42,857 nucleotides of DNA. It comes from Pelorhabdus rhamnosifermentans (lineage in GTDB: Bacteria; Bacillota; Negativicutes; UMGS1260). The stretch is taken from positions 1 to 42,857 of the forward strand of contig NZ_JAHGVE010000032.1 in the NCBI RefSeq assembly GCF_018835585.1, given 5' to 3'. Under the pieces are notes generated by a model, which searched no databases, was not told the DNA's origin, and saw only the letters and a list, made by a program, of their open reading frames with translations. Shown here piece by piece: positions 1 to 7,500 of the stretch. How positions within the stretch are numbered: position 1 is the stretch's first letter; each line of letters opens with the position of its first letter. The position numbers were made by a program, and so were the translations under genes.

Positions 1-1050
1 ATGAATCCTTTACTGCTAATCGCCGTGATATGCGGGGGAGCAAGTGGCGTGTTTACTTTCAATGTATTAGGAGCAGGACTCGTGGCAACGCCTTCTCCGG
101 GAAGTATTATTGCCGTATTAGCGATGACCCCCAAGGGTGGATATGCAGCCGTTCTGTCTGGAATACTCGTATCAACAGCGGTTTCATTTCTCATTGCTGC
201 CGTGTTTGTAAAACAAGCTAGTACCAAACAGGATGATTCCAAGCTGGAAGAATCTAGGATAAAAGTTAAGAATCTTAAGGGAACTCAGGTTAAAAGGGCA
301 GTTACGAAAGTCATTTTTGCCTGTGATGCAGGGATGGGATCGAGTGCAATGGGAGCCACTATGTTGCGCAATAAATTTCAGAAGGCCGGACTCAATATCG
401 AAGTAGTAAATTGTGCAATCGACGCGATTCCCGCCGATGCACAGATTGTTATTACCCATGAAAAACTGGCTGCTCGTGCTAAAGCTAAATCACCTCATGC
501 CGAGCATATATTGGTCCCGGATTTTATTGAAAATCATGTTTTTGAACTGTTAAGCGAACGACTGACTGCGATCAAGACATCCGTTATTGAGGAAGTAAGT
601 GCTGATGTGGCAGATAATGTCGTTCTCAGAAAAAGCAATATCCTCTTGGGTCTGGAAAGTATGGAACGGGATGAAGCCATTAGAATGGCGGGGCGTTTAC
701 TGTATCAAGGTGGATATGTAAATGAAGAGTATATTGAAGCCATGATTGAGAGAGAAAACGATCTTACGACCTATATTGGCAAAGGAATTGCTATTCCGCA
801 TGGAGTTGGGAAAGCGAAAGATAATATTAGAAATTCAGGAATGGTGGTTTTGCAATTTCCAGAGGGGGTTTCCTTTGGTGAGGGAAAGGCCTATCTGGTA
901 ATTGGGATAGCAGGCGTAGGAAATGAGCATCTAAGCATTCTTTCAAATATTGCCACAGCAGTCAATGCGGAAGACGATAGTATGGTAGAAGTGTTAAGAA
1001 CTACGACAGATAGCGAATATTTATATCAGCTTTTTTATAGTCAAAATTAG
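1..1050 (+). CDS. mtlA: PTS mannitol-type EIICBA, 3' part (5' end outside window)
   Basis: C-terminal part of a mannitol-family phosphotransferase permease that imports and phosphorylates a hexitol at the inner membrane. Residues 1-70 match the end of the EIIC membrane domain (GLVATPSPGS, two hydrophobic stretches). Residues ~103-190 are EIIB with the phospho-cysteine in CDAGMGSS (Cys108). Residues ~210-349 are EIIA with the phospho-histidine in AIPHGVG (His267). The ATG at base 1 lies inside EIIC, so it is not the true start and the gene runs in from upstream. It is followed after 32 bases by a PfkB kinase. Domain assignment is firm; the exact substrate (mannitol or another hexitol) cannot be told from this part. 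Confidence 0.88.
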   Translation: MNPLLLIAVICGGASGVFTFNVLGAGLVATPSPGSIIAVLAMTPKGGYAAVLSGILVSTAVSFLIAAVFVKQASTKQDDSKLEESRIKVKNLKGTQVKRAVTKVIFACDAGMGSSAMGATMLRNKFQKAGLNIEVVNCAIDAIPADAQIVITHEKLAARAKAKSPHAEHILVPDFIENHVFELLSERLTAIKTSVIEEVSADVADNVVLRKSNILLGLESMERDEAIRMAGRLLYQGGYVNEEYIEAMIERENDLTTYIGKGIAIPHGVGKAKDNIRNSGMVVLQFPEGVSFGEGKAYLVIGIAGVGNEHLSILSNIATAVNAEDDSMVEVLRTTTDSEYLYQLFYSQN

Positions 1051-1082
1051 CATGAAAATTTCAAATCTCTGGGGGATAAATA

Positions 1083-2015
1083 ATGATCATTACCGTTACG
1101 TTAAATCCGGCAGTTGATAAAACGGTGGAAATCAATGATGTTCATATCAATAGGGTCAATAGAGTATCATCTGTAAGATTAGATGCGGGTGGTAAAGGTA
1201 TCAATGTTTCTAAAATCATACTGAGCTTAGGGGGTAAGAGCAGAGCTATAGGATTTCTTGGTGGAAAAGCCGGGGCGTTTATCAAAGAATATTTAGACGA
1301 AATGGGTATTGCAAATGAGTTTGTTTTCATTGAGGGAGAATCAAGAACGAATCTCAAGATTGTGGATCCTTTACAGCAGACAAATACCGATATAAATGAA
1401 AGTGGACCCGAAATTACGGAGGCAGATATCAAGCAGATTGATAACTATCTTTCACAATCCGTCAGTGAAAAATCAGTTATGATATTCTCGGGCAGTGTTC
1501 CTCCTAATATGGAAAATGACATCTATCAAAAATGGATTTATGGCGCTAAAAAAAAGGGCGCAAGAACTTTATTGGATGCAGACGGAGAACTTTTACGGTT
1601 AGGAATTGAGGCTGGGCCATATTTGATAAAACCCAACATTCATGAACTGGAAAGATTACTTGATAGAAAGATCGTAAGCGTTGAAGAAGCGGTCGAGCAT
1701 TCTCGAACGCTTATGGAGAAGTATGGGATAGAAATAGTGGTTGTTTCCCTGGGAGAGAAAGGGGCCTTGTTTTTAAATAAGGAGGTCGCCCTATTGGCAG
1801 AGGGGATTACAGTAGCTGTAAAGAGCACTGTAGGAGCAGGGGATTCTATGGTGGCCGCGCTTGCTTATGCCATAGATGAGGGATACGCTTTTGAAAAAGC
1901 TGCTACATTAGCGGTTGCTGCTGGTACAGCCAATGTGATGACTTGCGGTACAGAGCCTAGCTCTCTTAAGGTAATTGAAAAATTAGAAAAAGAAGTAAAA
2001 TGGAAATATTTATAA
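1083..2015 (+). CDS. fruK: PfkB-family 1-phosphofructokinase / tagatose-6-phosphate kinase type
   Basis: A 310-aa sugar-phosphate kinase of the PfkB/ribokinase fold. Visible signatures are the N-terminal TLNPAVDKTVEI of the FruK/LacC branch, the glycine motif GGKGINVSKI (~residues 38-47) and the C-terminal anion-hole/catalytic motif STVGAGDSM with the catalytic Asp. FruK makes fructose-1,6-bisphosphate from fructose-1-phosphate; LacC makes tagatose-1,6-bisphosphate from tagatose-6-phosphate; the two are not separable by eye. The start is preceded by a GGGGG-rich ribosome site. It lies between the PTS gene and the dehydrogenase and the gaps are short, so the three are probably one operon. Confidence 0.8.
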   Translation: MIITVTLNPAVDKTVEINDVHINRVNRVSSVRLDAGGKGINVSKIILSLGGKSRAIGFLGGKAGAFIKEYLDEMGIANEFVFIEGESRTNLKIVDPLQQTNTDINESGPEITEADIKQIDNYLSQSVSEKSVMIFSGSVPPNMENDIYQKWIYGAKKKGARTLLDADGELLRLGIEAGPYLIKPNIHELERLLDRKIVSVEEAVEHSRTLMEKYGIEIVVVSLGEKGALFLNKEVALLAEGITVAVKSTVGAGDSMVAALAYAIDEGYAFEKAATLAVAAGTANVMTCGTEPSSLKVIEKLEKEVKWKYL

Positions 2016-2037
2016 TATGAGTAGAGGGGATTATAAT

Positions 2038-3294
2038 ATGAAAACAAGAGCCGTTCGATTATATGGAAAAAAGGATTTGCGTTTAGACGAGTTTGAATTA
2101 CCTCAAATCGAAGAAGATGAGATACTCGTTCAAGTAATTTCAGACAGTATATGTATGTCAAGTTATAAAGCAGCCCTATTAGCAACCGATCACAAAAGGG
2201 TTCCTGCGGACATAGCTGAGAACCCGATTATTATCGGACATGAAATGGCAGGAAATATCATTGAGGTTGGTTCTAAGTGGAAAGATCAGTTTAAAGCGGG
2301 AGAAAAATTTTCCATGCAACCAGCACTGAATTATAAAGGCAGTATGGATTCGCCTGGTTATTCCTATCGGTATTGTGGTGGGGCAGCAACCTATGTTATT
2401 ATGCCCCAGGAAGTAATGGAATTAGGATGCTTGTTAAAATATGAAGGGGAATCTTATTACGAGGCTTCTTTAGCGGAACCCTTGTCTTGTATTATTGGAG
2501 CTTTTCATGCTAATTATCATACCATGATGGGAAGCTACGAGCATAGGATGGGAATTGCGGAAGGGGGGAAACTCGCTATCCTTGCCGGTGTAGGTCCGAT
2601 GGGACTGGGTGCCATTGATTATGCAATGCATTGTGATCGAAGACCAAAAATGATTGTAGTGACGGATGTAGATGAAAAAAGATTAGCGAGAGCCGAGAGT
2701 ATATTTTCTATTACAGAAGCGAAGGAAAACGGAATAGAGCTTATCTTTGCAAATACGAAAGGGTTGGAAGATCCATCTGAATATTTGAGAAATTTAACAG
2801 GCGGCACAGGTTTTGATGATGTATATGTATTTACTCCGGTAAAGCCTTTAGTTAAGCAGGGGGACAAAATATTGGGAAGAGATGGATGTCTGAACTTTTT
2901 CGCAGGACCAACAGATGTTAATTTTTCCGGTGAGTGCAATTTTTATAATGTTCATTATAATTCAACTCATATTATTGGGACCACTGGCGGTAATACGGAT
3001 GACATGATTGAATCTTTGCGGATGACAGAAAAGAAGTTGATTAATCCATCTGTTATGGTAACTCATATTGGAGGACTAGATAGTGCTGCAGAAGCTACTT
3101 TAAGGTTACCGGAGGAACCGGCAGGGAAAAAGCTAATTTATACGGGCATAGATATGGAATTAACGGCAATTGCCGACTTTGAGGAAAAAGGTAAAGAAAA
3201 TCCGCATTTCGCAAGACTTGCAGAAATAACCAGCGAAAATAACGGTTTATGGTGTACGGAGGCTGAGAAATATTTATTGGAAAATTGGAGATAA
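2038..3294 (+). CDS. Zinc-type dehydrogenase, L-sorbose-1-phosphate reductase-like
   Basis: A 418-aa medium-chain alcohol dehydrogenase. It shows the GroES-like half with a Cys in SICMSSY (catalytic zinc ligand position), the GHEMAG motif, and a Rossmann segment around GVGPMGLGAIDYA. The opening (KTRAVRLYGKKDLRLDEFEL) and overall length resemble SorE-type L-sorbose-1-phosphate reductases, which interconvert a ketose-1-phosphate and a hexitol phosphate. I chose ATG 2038 because AGAGGGGA lies 7 bases upstream; an in-frame ATG at 2017 has no ribosome site. It ends the PTS-kinase-dehydrogenase operon. Substrate assignment is inference. Confidence 0.75.
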   Translation: MKTRAVRLYGKKDLRLDEFELPQIEEDEILVQVISDSICMSSYKAALLATDHKRVPADIAENPIIIGHEMAGNIIEVGSKWKDQFKAGEKFSMQPALNYKGSMDSPGYSYRYCGGAATYVIMPQEVMELGCLLKYEGESYYEASLAEPLSCIIGAFHANYHTMMGSYEHRMGIAEGGKLAILAGVGPMGLGAIDYAMHCDRRPKMIVVTDVDEKRLARAESIFSITEAKENGIELIFANTKGLEDPSEYLRNLTGGTGFDDVYVFTPVKPLVKQGDKILGRDGCLNFFAGPTDVNFSGECNFYNVHYNSTHIIGTTGGNTDDMIESLRMTEKKLINPSVMVTHIGGLDSAAEATLRLPEEPAGKKLIYTGIDMELTAIADFEEKGKENPHFARLAEITSENNGLWCTEAEKYLLENWR

Positions 3295-3467
3295 TGTGTA
3301 AATGATCAAGCAATGTCTTATCAAATTTAGTCATTGTCATTGGAATTATTCCCACTTAGCCAGATGCGTCGTTATACTGAAATGGAGGAACGCAGGATGG
3401 AAGTGGATGTAAAGAGCTACAACTAAAAAACATTAGGGAAATATTAGAAAAATACTAGAAAAGCACT
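3295..3467. other. Intergenic stretch without a clear gene
   Basis: Between the dehydrogenase and the first csrA-type leader. It holds only very short reading frames, e.g. nine codons at 3397-3426 behind a good GGAGG site and 36 codons at 3302. Neither resembles a known protein. No convincing terminator seen. Confidence 0.4.
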
Positions 3468-3494
3468 TAAGTATTATGATAAGTTCTACGATAT
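3468..3494 (+). promoter_or_regulatory. Sigma-28 (SigD/FliA)-like promoter of the csrA region
   Basis: TAAG at 3468-3471, a 15-base spacer, then TACGATAT at 3487-3494. This fits the sigma-28 pattern TAAA-N15-GCCGATAT in spacing and in the CGATAT core. It would drive leader copies 1 and 2 and csrA. The same promoter recurs at 4132-4158. Confidence 0.65.
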
Positions 3495-3530
3495 AGTAAA
3501 TAGTAGGGAAAAAAGACCTATTAATAAATC

Positions 3531-3672
3531 AAAATGTGACACAAGCTGTCAGTACAATGAATATGTAAAAATACCTAAACAAGGACGATCCACAGGGCCA
3601 AATCTTTTGCAGGATGCAAAGGGGGTTTGGAACGCTGGGTTATCTTTTTTTTTGCACAAGGAGGAATGGTCA
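3531..3672 (+). repeat. csrA leader repeat, copy 1 (csrA body deleted)
   Basis: First of three copies of a ~150-base leader. Order: ATGTGACACAAGCTGT box, AAGGACGAT at 3581, CCAAA (3598-3602) pairing with TTTGG (3626-3630), an inner hairpin TTTGC-AGGAT-GCAAA (3606-3620), then a nine-T run (3645-3653) and AAGGAGGA (3658-3665). After the ribosome site only ATG and four codons remain before a stop, and the next leader copy begins at once. The csrA reading frame expected here is missing. Three GGA motifs, one in a hairpin loop, are typical of CsrA-bound RNA. Confidence 0.75.
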
Positions 3673-3683
3673 TACTCTATTAG

Positions 3684-3830
3684 AAAATCAAAATGTGACA
3701 CAAGCTGTAAGCGAATGAATATATAAAGATATCTAAACAGGGACGATTCATGGGCCAAACTAAATTTTGCAGGATGCAAAAGGGTTTGGAGCATTGAGTT
3801 GTCCCTTTTTTTGTTCAAGGAGGAATGATT
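3684..3830 (+). promoter_or_regulatory. csrA 5' leader, copy 2: long GGA hairpin plus T-run
   Basis: The leader directly in front of intact csrA. GGGACGATTCATG (3740-3752) pairs with CATTGAGTTGTCCC (3792-3805) with one bulge; inside it CCAAAC (3755-3760) pairs with GTTTGG (3784-3789); the tip is TTTGC-AGGAT-GCAAA (3766-3780) with GGA in the loop. Seven T follow (3806-3812), then AAGGAGGA (3817-3824). The shape is that of an intrinsic terminator placed just before the csrA ribosome site, so attenuation or CsrA autoregulation is plausible. No promoter is visible between copies 1 and 2. Confidence 0.7.
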
Positions 3831-4007
3831 ATGTTAGTATTAGGCAGAAAACCAGGCGAATTTGTGATGATTGGTGAGGACATTATGGTCAAGGTCGTTA
3901 GAAGTGCGGATGGGGATTTGAGATTGGCTATCAATGCCCCGAAAAGCATAAATATTACTCGTGGCGAAATCTATGAAACGCAAAACAAATACAGCAACTT
4001 AACCTGA
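3831..4007 (+). CDS. csrA: Carbon storage/translational regulator CsrA
   Basis: A 58-aa CsrA, a homodimeric RNA-binding protein that represses translation by binding GGA motifs near ribosome sites; in Bacillus it controls flagellin (hag). The conserved start MLVLGRKPGE and the end NAPKSINITRGEIYE are present, and both key RNA-contacting arginines, Arg6 and Arg44, are kept. I chose ATG 3831: AAGGAGGA (3817-3824) lies 6 bases upstream, while the in-frame ATG at 3825 touches it and would add two residues to the canonical MLVL start. It lies upstream of the flagellin gene, as in the Bacillus fliW-csrA-hag order, but no fliW is seen in this window. Confidence 0.93.
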   Translation: MLVLGRKPGEFVMIGEDIMVKVVRSADGDLRLAINAPKSINITRGEIYETQNKYSNLT

Positions 4008-4028
4008 ATATATGAAAACTACATAAAT

Positions 4029-4075
4029 CGTAAGGAAGATTACAATTGCAGTGAAAGTGGATTTACTATTCTTCC
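4029..4075 (+). other. Degenerate copy of the hag-leader hairpin downstream of csrA
   Basis: AAGGAAGATTACAATTG at 4032 corresponds to AAGGACGATTACATTTG at 4387, and both follow the same csrA tail sequence. AGGAAGA can still pair with TCTTCCT at ~4070. It may act as a weak end of the csrA transcript or be a decayed duplicate. Confidence 0.45.
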
Positions 4076-4131
4076 TGTCTATGAGTAACGAAAACTTTGA
4101 AGAATAAATGATGAAAAATAAAAAAAACACT

Positions 4132-4158
4132 TAAGTAAAATGATAAGTTCTACGATAT
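4132..4158 (+). promoter_or_regulatory. Second sigma-28-like promoter, likely source of the hag transcript
   Basis: TAAG at 4132-4135, 15-base spacer, TACGATAT at 4151-4158; flanking bases match the 3468 promoter (GATAAGTTCTACGATATA in both). It is the only sigma-28-type site I find between csrA and the flagellin gene, which would give hag a ~410-base 5' leader unless transcription stops at the hairpin ending at 4453. Confidence 0.6.
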
Positions 4159-4195
4159 AATAAATAATAGAGAAAAACTTTCTATTAGAAAATTA

Positions 4196-4330
4196 ACATG
4201 TGACACAAGCTGTAAGCATAATGAATGTGTAAATTATCTAAACAAGGACGATCCGATGGACCAAACAGTCTTTTGCAGGATGCAAAGGAGTTTGGAACAC
4301 TGGGTTGTCTTTTTTTTGTTCAAGGAGGAG
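4196..4330 (+). repeat. csrA leader repeat, copy 3
   Basis: Third copy. AAGGACGATCC (4244-4254) pairs with GGGTTGTCTT (4302-4311) using wobbles; CCAAAC (4261-4266) pairs with GTTTGG (4290-4295); the tip is TTTGC-AGGAT-GCAAA (4272-4286). Eight T (4310-4317) and AAGGAGGAG (4322-4330) follow. The base changes relative to copy 2 keep the outer stem paired, which supports the fold. No start codon follows the ribosome-like site. Confidence 0.75.
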
Positions 4331-4385
4331 TAACGCAAAACAAATATAGCGACTTAATCTGAATATATGAAAACCATACAAATCT
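4331..4385 (+). pseudogene. csrA 3' remnant fused to leader copy 3
   Basis: ACGCAAAACAAATATAGC and the following bases to ~4384 match the last codons of csrA and its 3' flank (from 3978). The whole csrA body between ribosome site and codon ~49 is gone. The arrangement is leader, deletion, csrA tail, showing a duplicated csrA locus that has lost its coding part. Confidence 0.75.
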
Positions 4386-4386
4386 C

Positions 4387-4453
4387 AAGGACGATTACAT
4401 TTGTTGATACCAGTAGGACACTGATACAAAACAACAAGTGTAATCGTCCTTTT
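4387..4453 (+). terminator. Long hairpin with GGA-loop in the hag leader
   Basis: A 20-bp stem, AAGGACGATTACATTTGTTG (4387-4406) with 4432-4451, has a single wobble pair and ends in TTTT. Nested in its loop is a second hairpin CAGT-AGGAC-ACTG (4411-4423) with GGA exposed. It could be a terminator/attenuator or a CsrA-binding element of the flagellin mRNA. The 5' half recurs in the flgD leader at 8010. Confidence 0.65.
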
Positions 4454-4575
4454 AATTTAGGAAACAATTCTTTCTAGGCAAGTATTTCTAATCTGGTAAT
4501 AAGCCGAGTGGCCATGAGGCTTGTTATAAAAAGGTGAAAATGGAAGTTCACTAAAAAAAACACGGAGGTTTTATT

Positions 4576-7500
4576 ATGATTATTAACCACAATCTTGCTT
4601 CATTAAACACTTTGAATTCCTTAAGTAAAAATGAGAAAGCCACCCAATCATCTTTGGCGAAATTATCTTCAGGTCTACGTATTAATAGTGCAGCCGATGA
4701 TTCGGCAGGTTTGGCGATTTCAGAAAAAATGCGTGGACAGATTCGCGGCTTAGACCAGGCGAAAAGCAATTCCCAGAATGGTATTTCTTTGGTACAAACT
4801 GCAGAAGGGGCTCTCAATGAAACAACCAGTATTCTGCAGCGTATGCGGGAACTGGCGGTTCAGTCATCCAGTGATACTTCTACCAACAGTGACCGCGCGG
4901 CGTGCGAAAAGGAAGTTAAACAGTTAAAAAGTGAAATTGACCGGATTTCCACTACTACCCAGTTTAATACCAAAAATCTGCTTGACGGCAGTCTGTCAGC
5001 AGGCAGTAGCGTTGCTCTCGGTACAAAATTAGACTCCGTTGAGATGAAAACCGCGGCTACGCAGGGGACTTCAGTGGGCGGAAGTTCGGTAACTCTTCCT
5101 GTTACTCTTGCCGGTTCCAATAACCAGCTAAAACTAAATGTTGACGGTGGCGGCAGCCAGGAAATTACCATTGCGGCGGGTACCTATACCTCTGCGTCTG
5201 ATTTGGCGTCTGCGGTAAACACTGCCATCGGCAATAACACTGCGTTAGCCGGTAAAGTGACTGCAGAAGTAGCTTCTAATGGAGAATTGTCCTTTGTTTC
5301 CGCCAGCACTGGCAAAAACAGTACAGTAGCTGTTATGGCAGGTACAAACGATGCAACAGCAACTTTAGGCATGACAACTAAAACTGAAGCTGTCGGCATT
5401 GACGCCAAGACAACGGTGTCAGGTGGTGATCACGGCACTGCAACCGGTACTGTGGATATTTCAGGCGGAGCGAATATTGCTACTGGCGTTAATGATCAAC
5501 TTACCATCACATTGGATGGAGCTAGCAGCGGTACTCAAGTTACAATTGCGCAGAAGAACTATACTAGTGCAAATGATCTTGTCGGTGCCGTGAACGACGC
5601 TATTAATGCTTCTACTTTAAAAGGCAAAGTTACTGCTGAGGTAGATAGTACTGGTAAAAATCTTGTATTTAAATCGGCTGCAACTGGTACAGCTAGCAAG
5701 GTGAGTGTTACGGATGGTACAAACAGTGCCTTTACAACTCTAATAAGTGCTACTGCTACTCATGGCGCCACTGAAACAGGCACCACTGCTCTTGGCGCTT
5801 CGACAGCTATAACTAGTGCTAACAATACACTTAATATCGCAGTAGATGGCGGCGCGGGTGTTAATGTTACGATTGCAAATAGCACAGGATATTCACAAAC
5901 GGATCTTGTGAAAGCTATAAACACCGCTATTGATGGTTCTACTTTAAAAGGAAAAGTCACTGCTTCCTTAGATAGAACTAATCATGTTGTGTTTACATCA
6001 GCTGCAACCGGTAAAAACAGCAATCTCGATATTACAGGTACTGCTGCGACTGCTGTGTTCGGTGGTACTCCACCAACGAAGGCTGACGGGGCAGCAATGG
6101 TTCACGGCACTTCCACCGGTGGCACTAATCTCGTAGCTTCGGCGCCAAACATAGCTACTGGTACTAATGATACAATTACTGTCTCGGTGGATGGCGGTGC
6201 CGGCGTTGATATTACACTTGCGAATGGCACAAATACAGGAGCTTCAGTTTTATCACAGGTACAAAGTGCTATTAGTGGTGGTAGTTTAAACGGTAAAGTC
6301 ACTGCTGCCTTAGATAGTAATAATCAGCTGGTGTTTACAACAGTTGGTAGTGCTCGTAATGTGGCTGTTACAGGTAATGCTGTGACTGGTGCGAACGGGA
6401 TCGGTGCTCAAACGGCAGTTACCGGGTCATTGGCAACGAGTGGTACTTTCACCGGTAGCGCTACTCCTACCAGTGCGACAGCTGGTGATAAACTGACTAT
6501 CGGAGTAGATGGCGGCACTGCTAAAACTATTACGCTTGGGGCTGACGCAAATATTGCAGCAGTTATATCAGATATAACTGCTAAAATTGCTGCTGATTCA
6601 GATTTAGCCGGAAAAGTCACTGTTGCCAATGATGGTAGTGGTCATCTTAAGTTTACATCAACCTCAAACGGCGCTTCCAGTAGTGTATCTGTTAAGGGTA
6701 CTGGTGCGTCTGCTCTGGTCGGTGGTCCCACACAGGGTGACGCGGTAGCAGCGAGCGGTACTTCTACCGGCAGCGTTGTTCTTGGCGGTTCGACAACTAT
6801 AACTGCGGGTACTGACGATAAGGTTAATATTGCAGTAGACGGCGCTGCAGGTGTTGATGTTACTGTTGCGGCTGGCACATATACACAAGATCAACTTAAG
6901 GAGGCTGTGAATACTGCAATTAATGCTAATTCTGCTTTGAAAGGAAAAGTTACTGCTTCCTTAGATGGTGATAATCGACTTGTATTTACATCAGCTACGA
7001 CCGGTTCTAAAAGCAGTGTGGTTGTAACGGCTACTACTGGTAATGCAGGGTTTACTAAGATGATTGCTGCTACAGGCACTAACAATACTGCAAATGAAGT
7101 TGCAGGGCAAGGGGCCAAAACAAATGGTGGTACCGGATCGACAGATACTTTGGTATCTTTGGCAGATGCCGATGGTAATAGTTACGGTGTAAAAGCTGGC
7201 AACCAGATTAATGTCAGCGTCTTAGTAGGCGGACAACAAAAAACCGCAACCCTTGCTGTTACCTCTACAACTACTCTGCAGGATCTTGCTGATAAGATTC
7301 AATCCGCTATTGGCGGTTCCTCTAGCGTAGCTATTAAAGATAATAAGATTCAGATTACCGGACAGGCTGGTATCGCGAATGCCGTTTCCGATCTTACTAT
7401 GACGGTGCAGAATTCGGCTACCGATGCTACTAAGATAGCTGCTAATTTCGGCAGCGATTTAAGCGCTTACTCGGAAACCCAGGCAGCTACCGATATTCAG

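Noticed and set aside
3302-3426. Short frames of 36 and 9 codons before the csrA region
   Set aside because: No similarity to known proteins by eye; the shorter has a good ribosome site but is too small to support as a gene.
3581-3640. Leader as a c-di-GMP riboswitch
   Set aside because: The conserved cores of c-di-GMP-I and -II that I know are not present; GGA loops fit CsrA better.
3531-4330. Regularly repeated leader units could be taken for a CRISPR array
   Set aside because: Only three units of ~150 bases, unequal spacing, a gene between two of them, and no cas genes.
4501-4522. GCCGAGTG as a sigma-28 -10 box for hag
   Set aside because: No TAAA-like box lies 15 bases upstream, and the sequence is part of a small hairpin.
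4860-7118. Many long antisense and alternative frames within the flagellin gene
   Set aside because: They are shadows of a repetitive Ala/Thr/Val-rich coding sequence; no ribosome sites or recognisable proteins.
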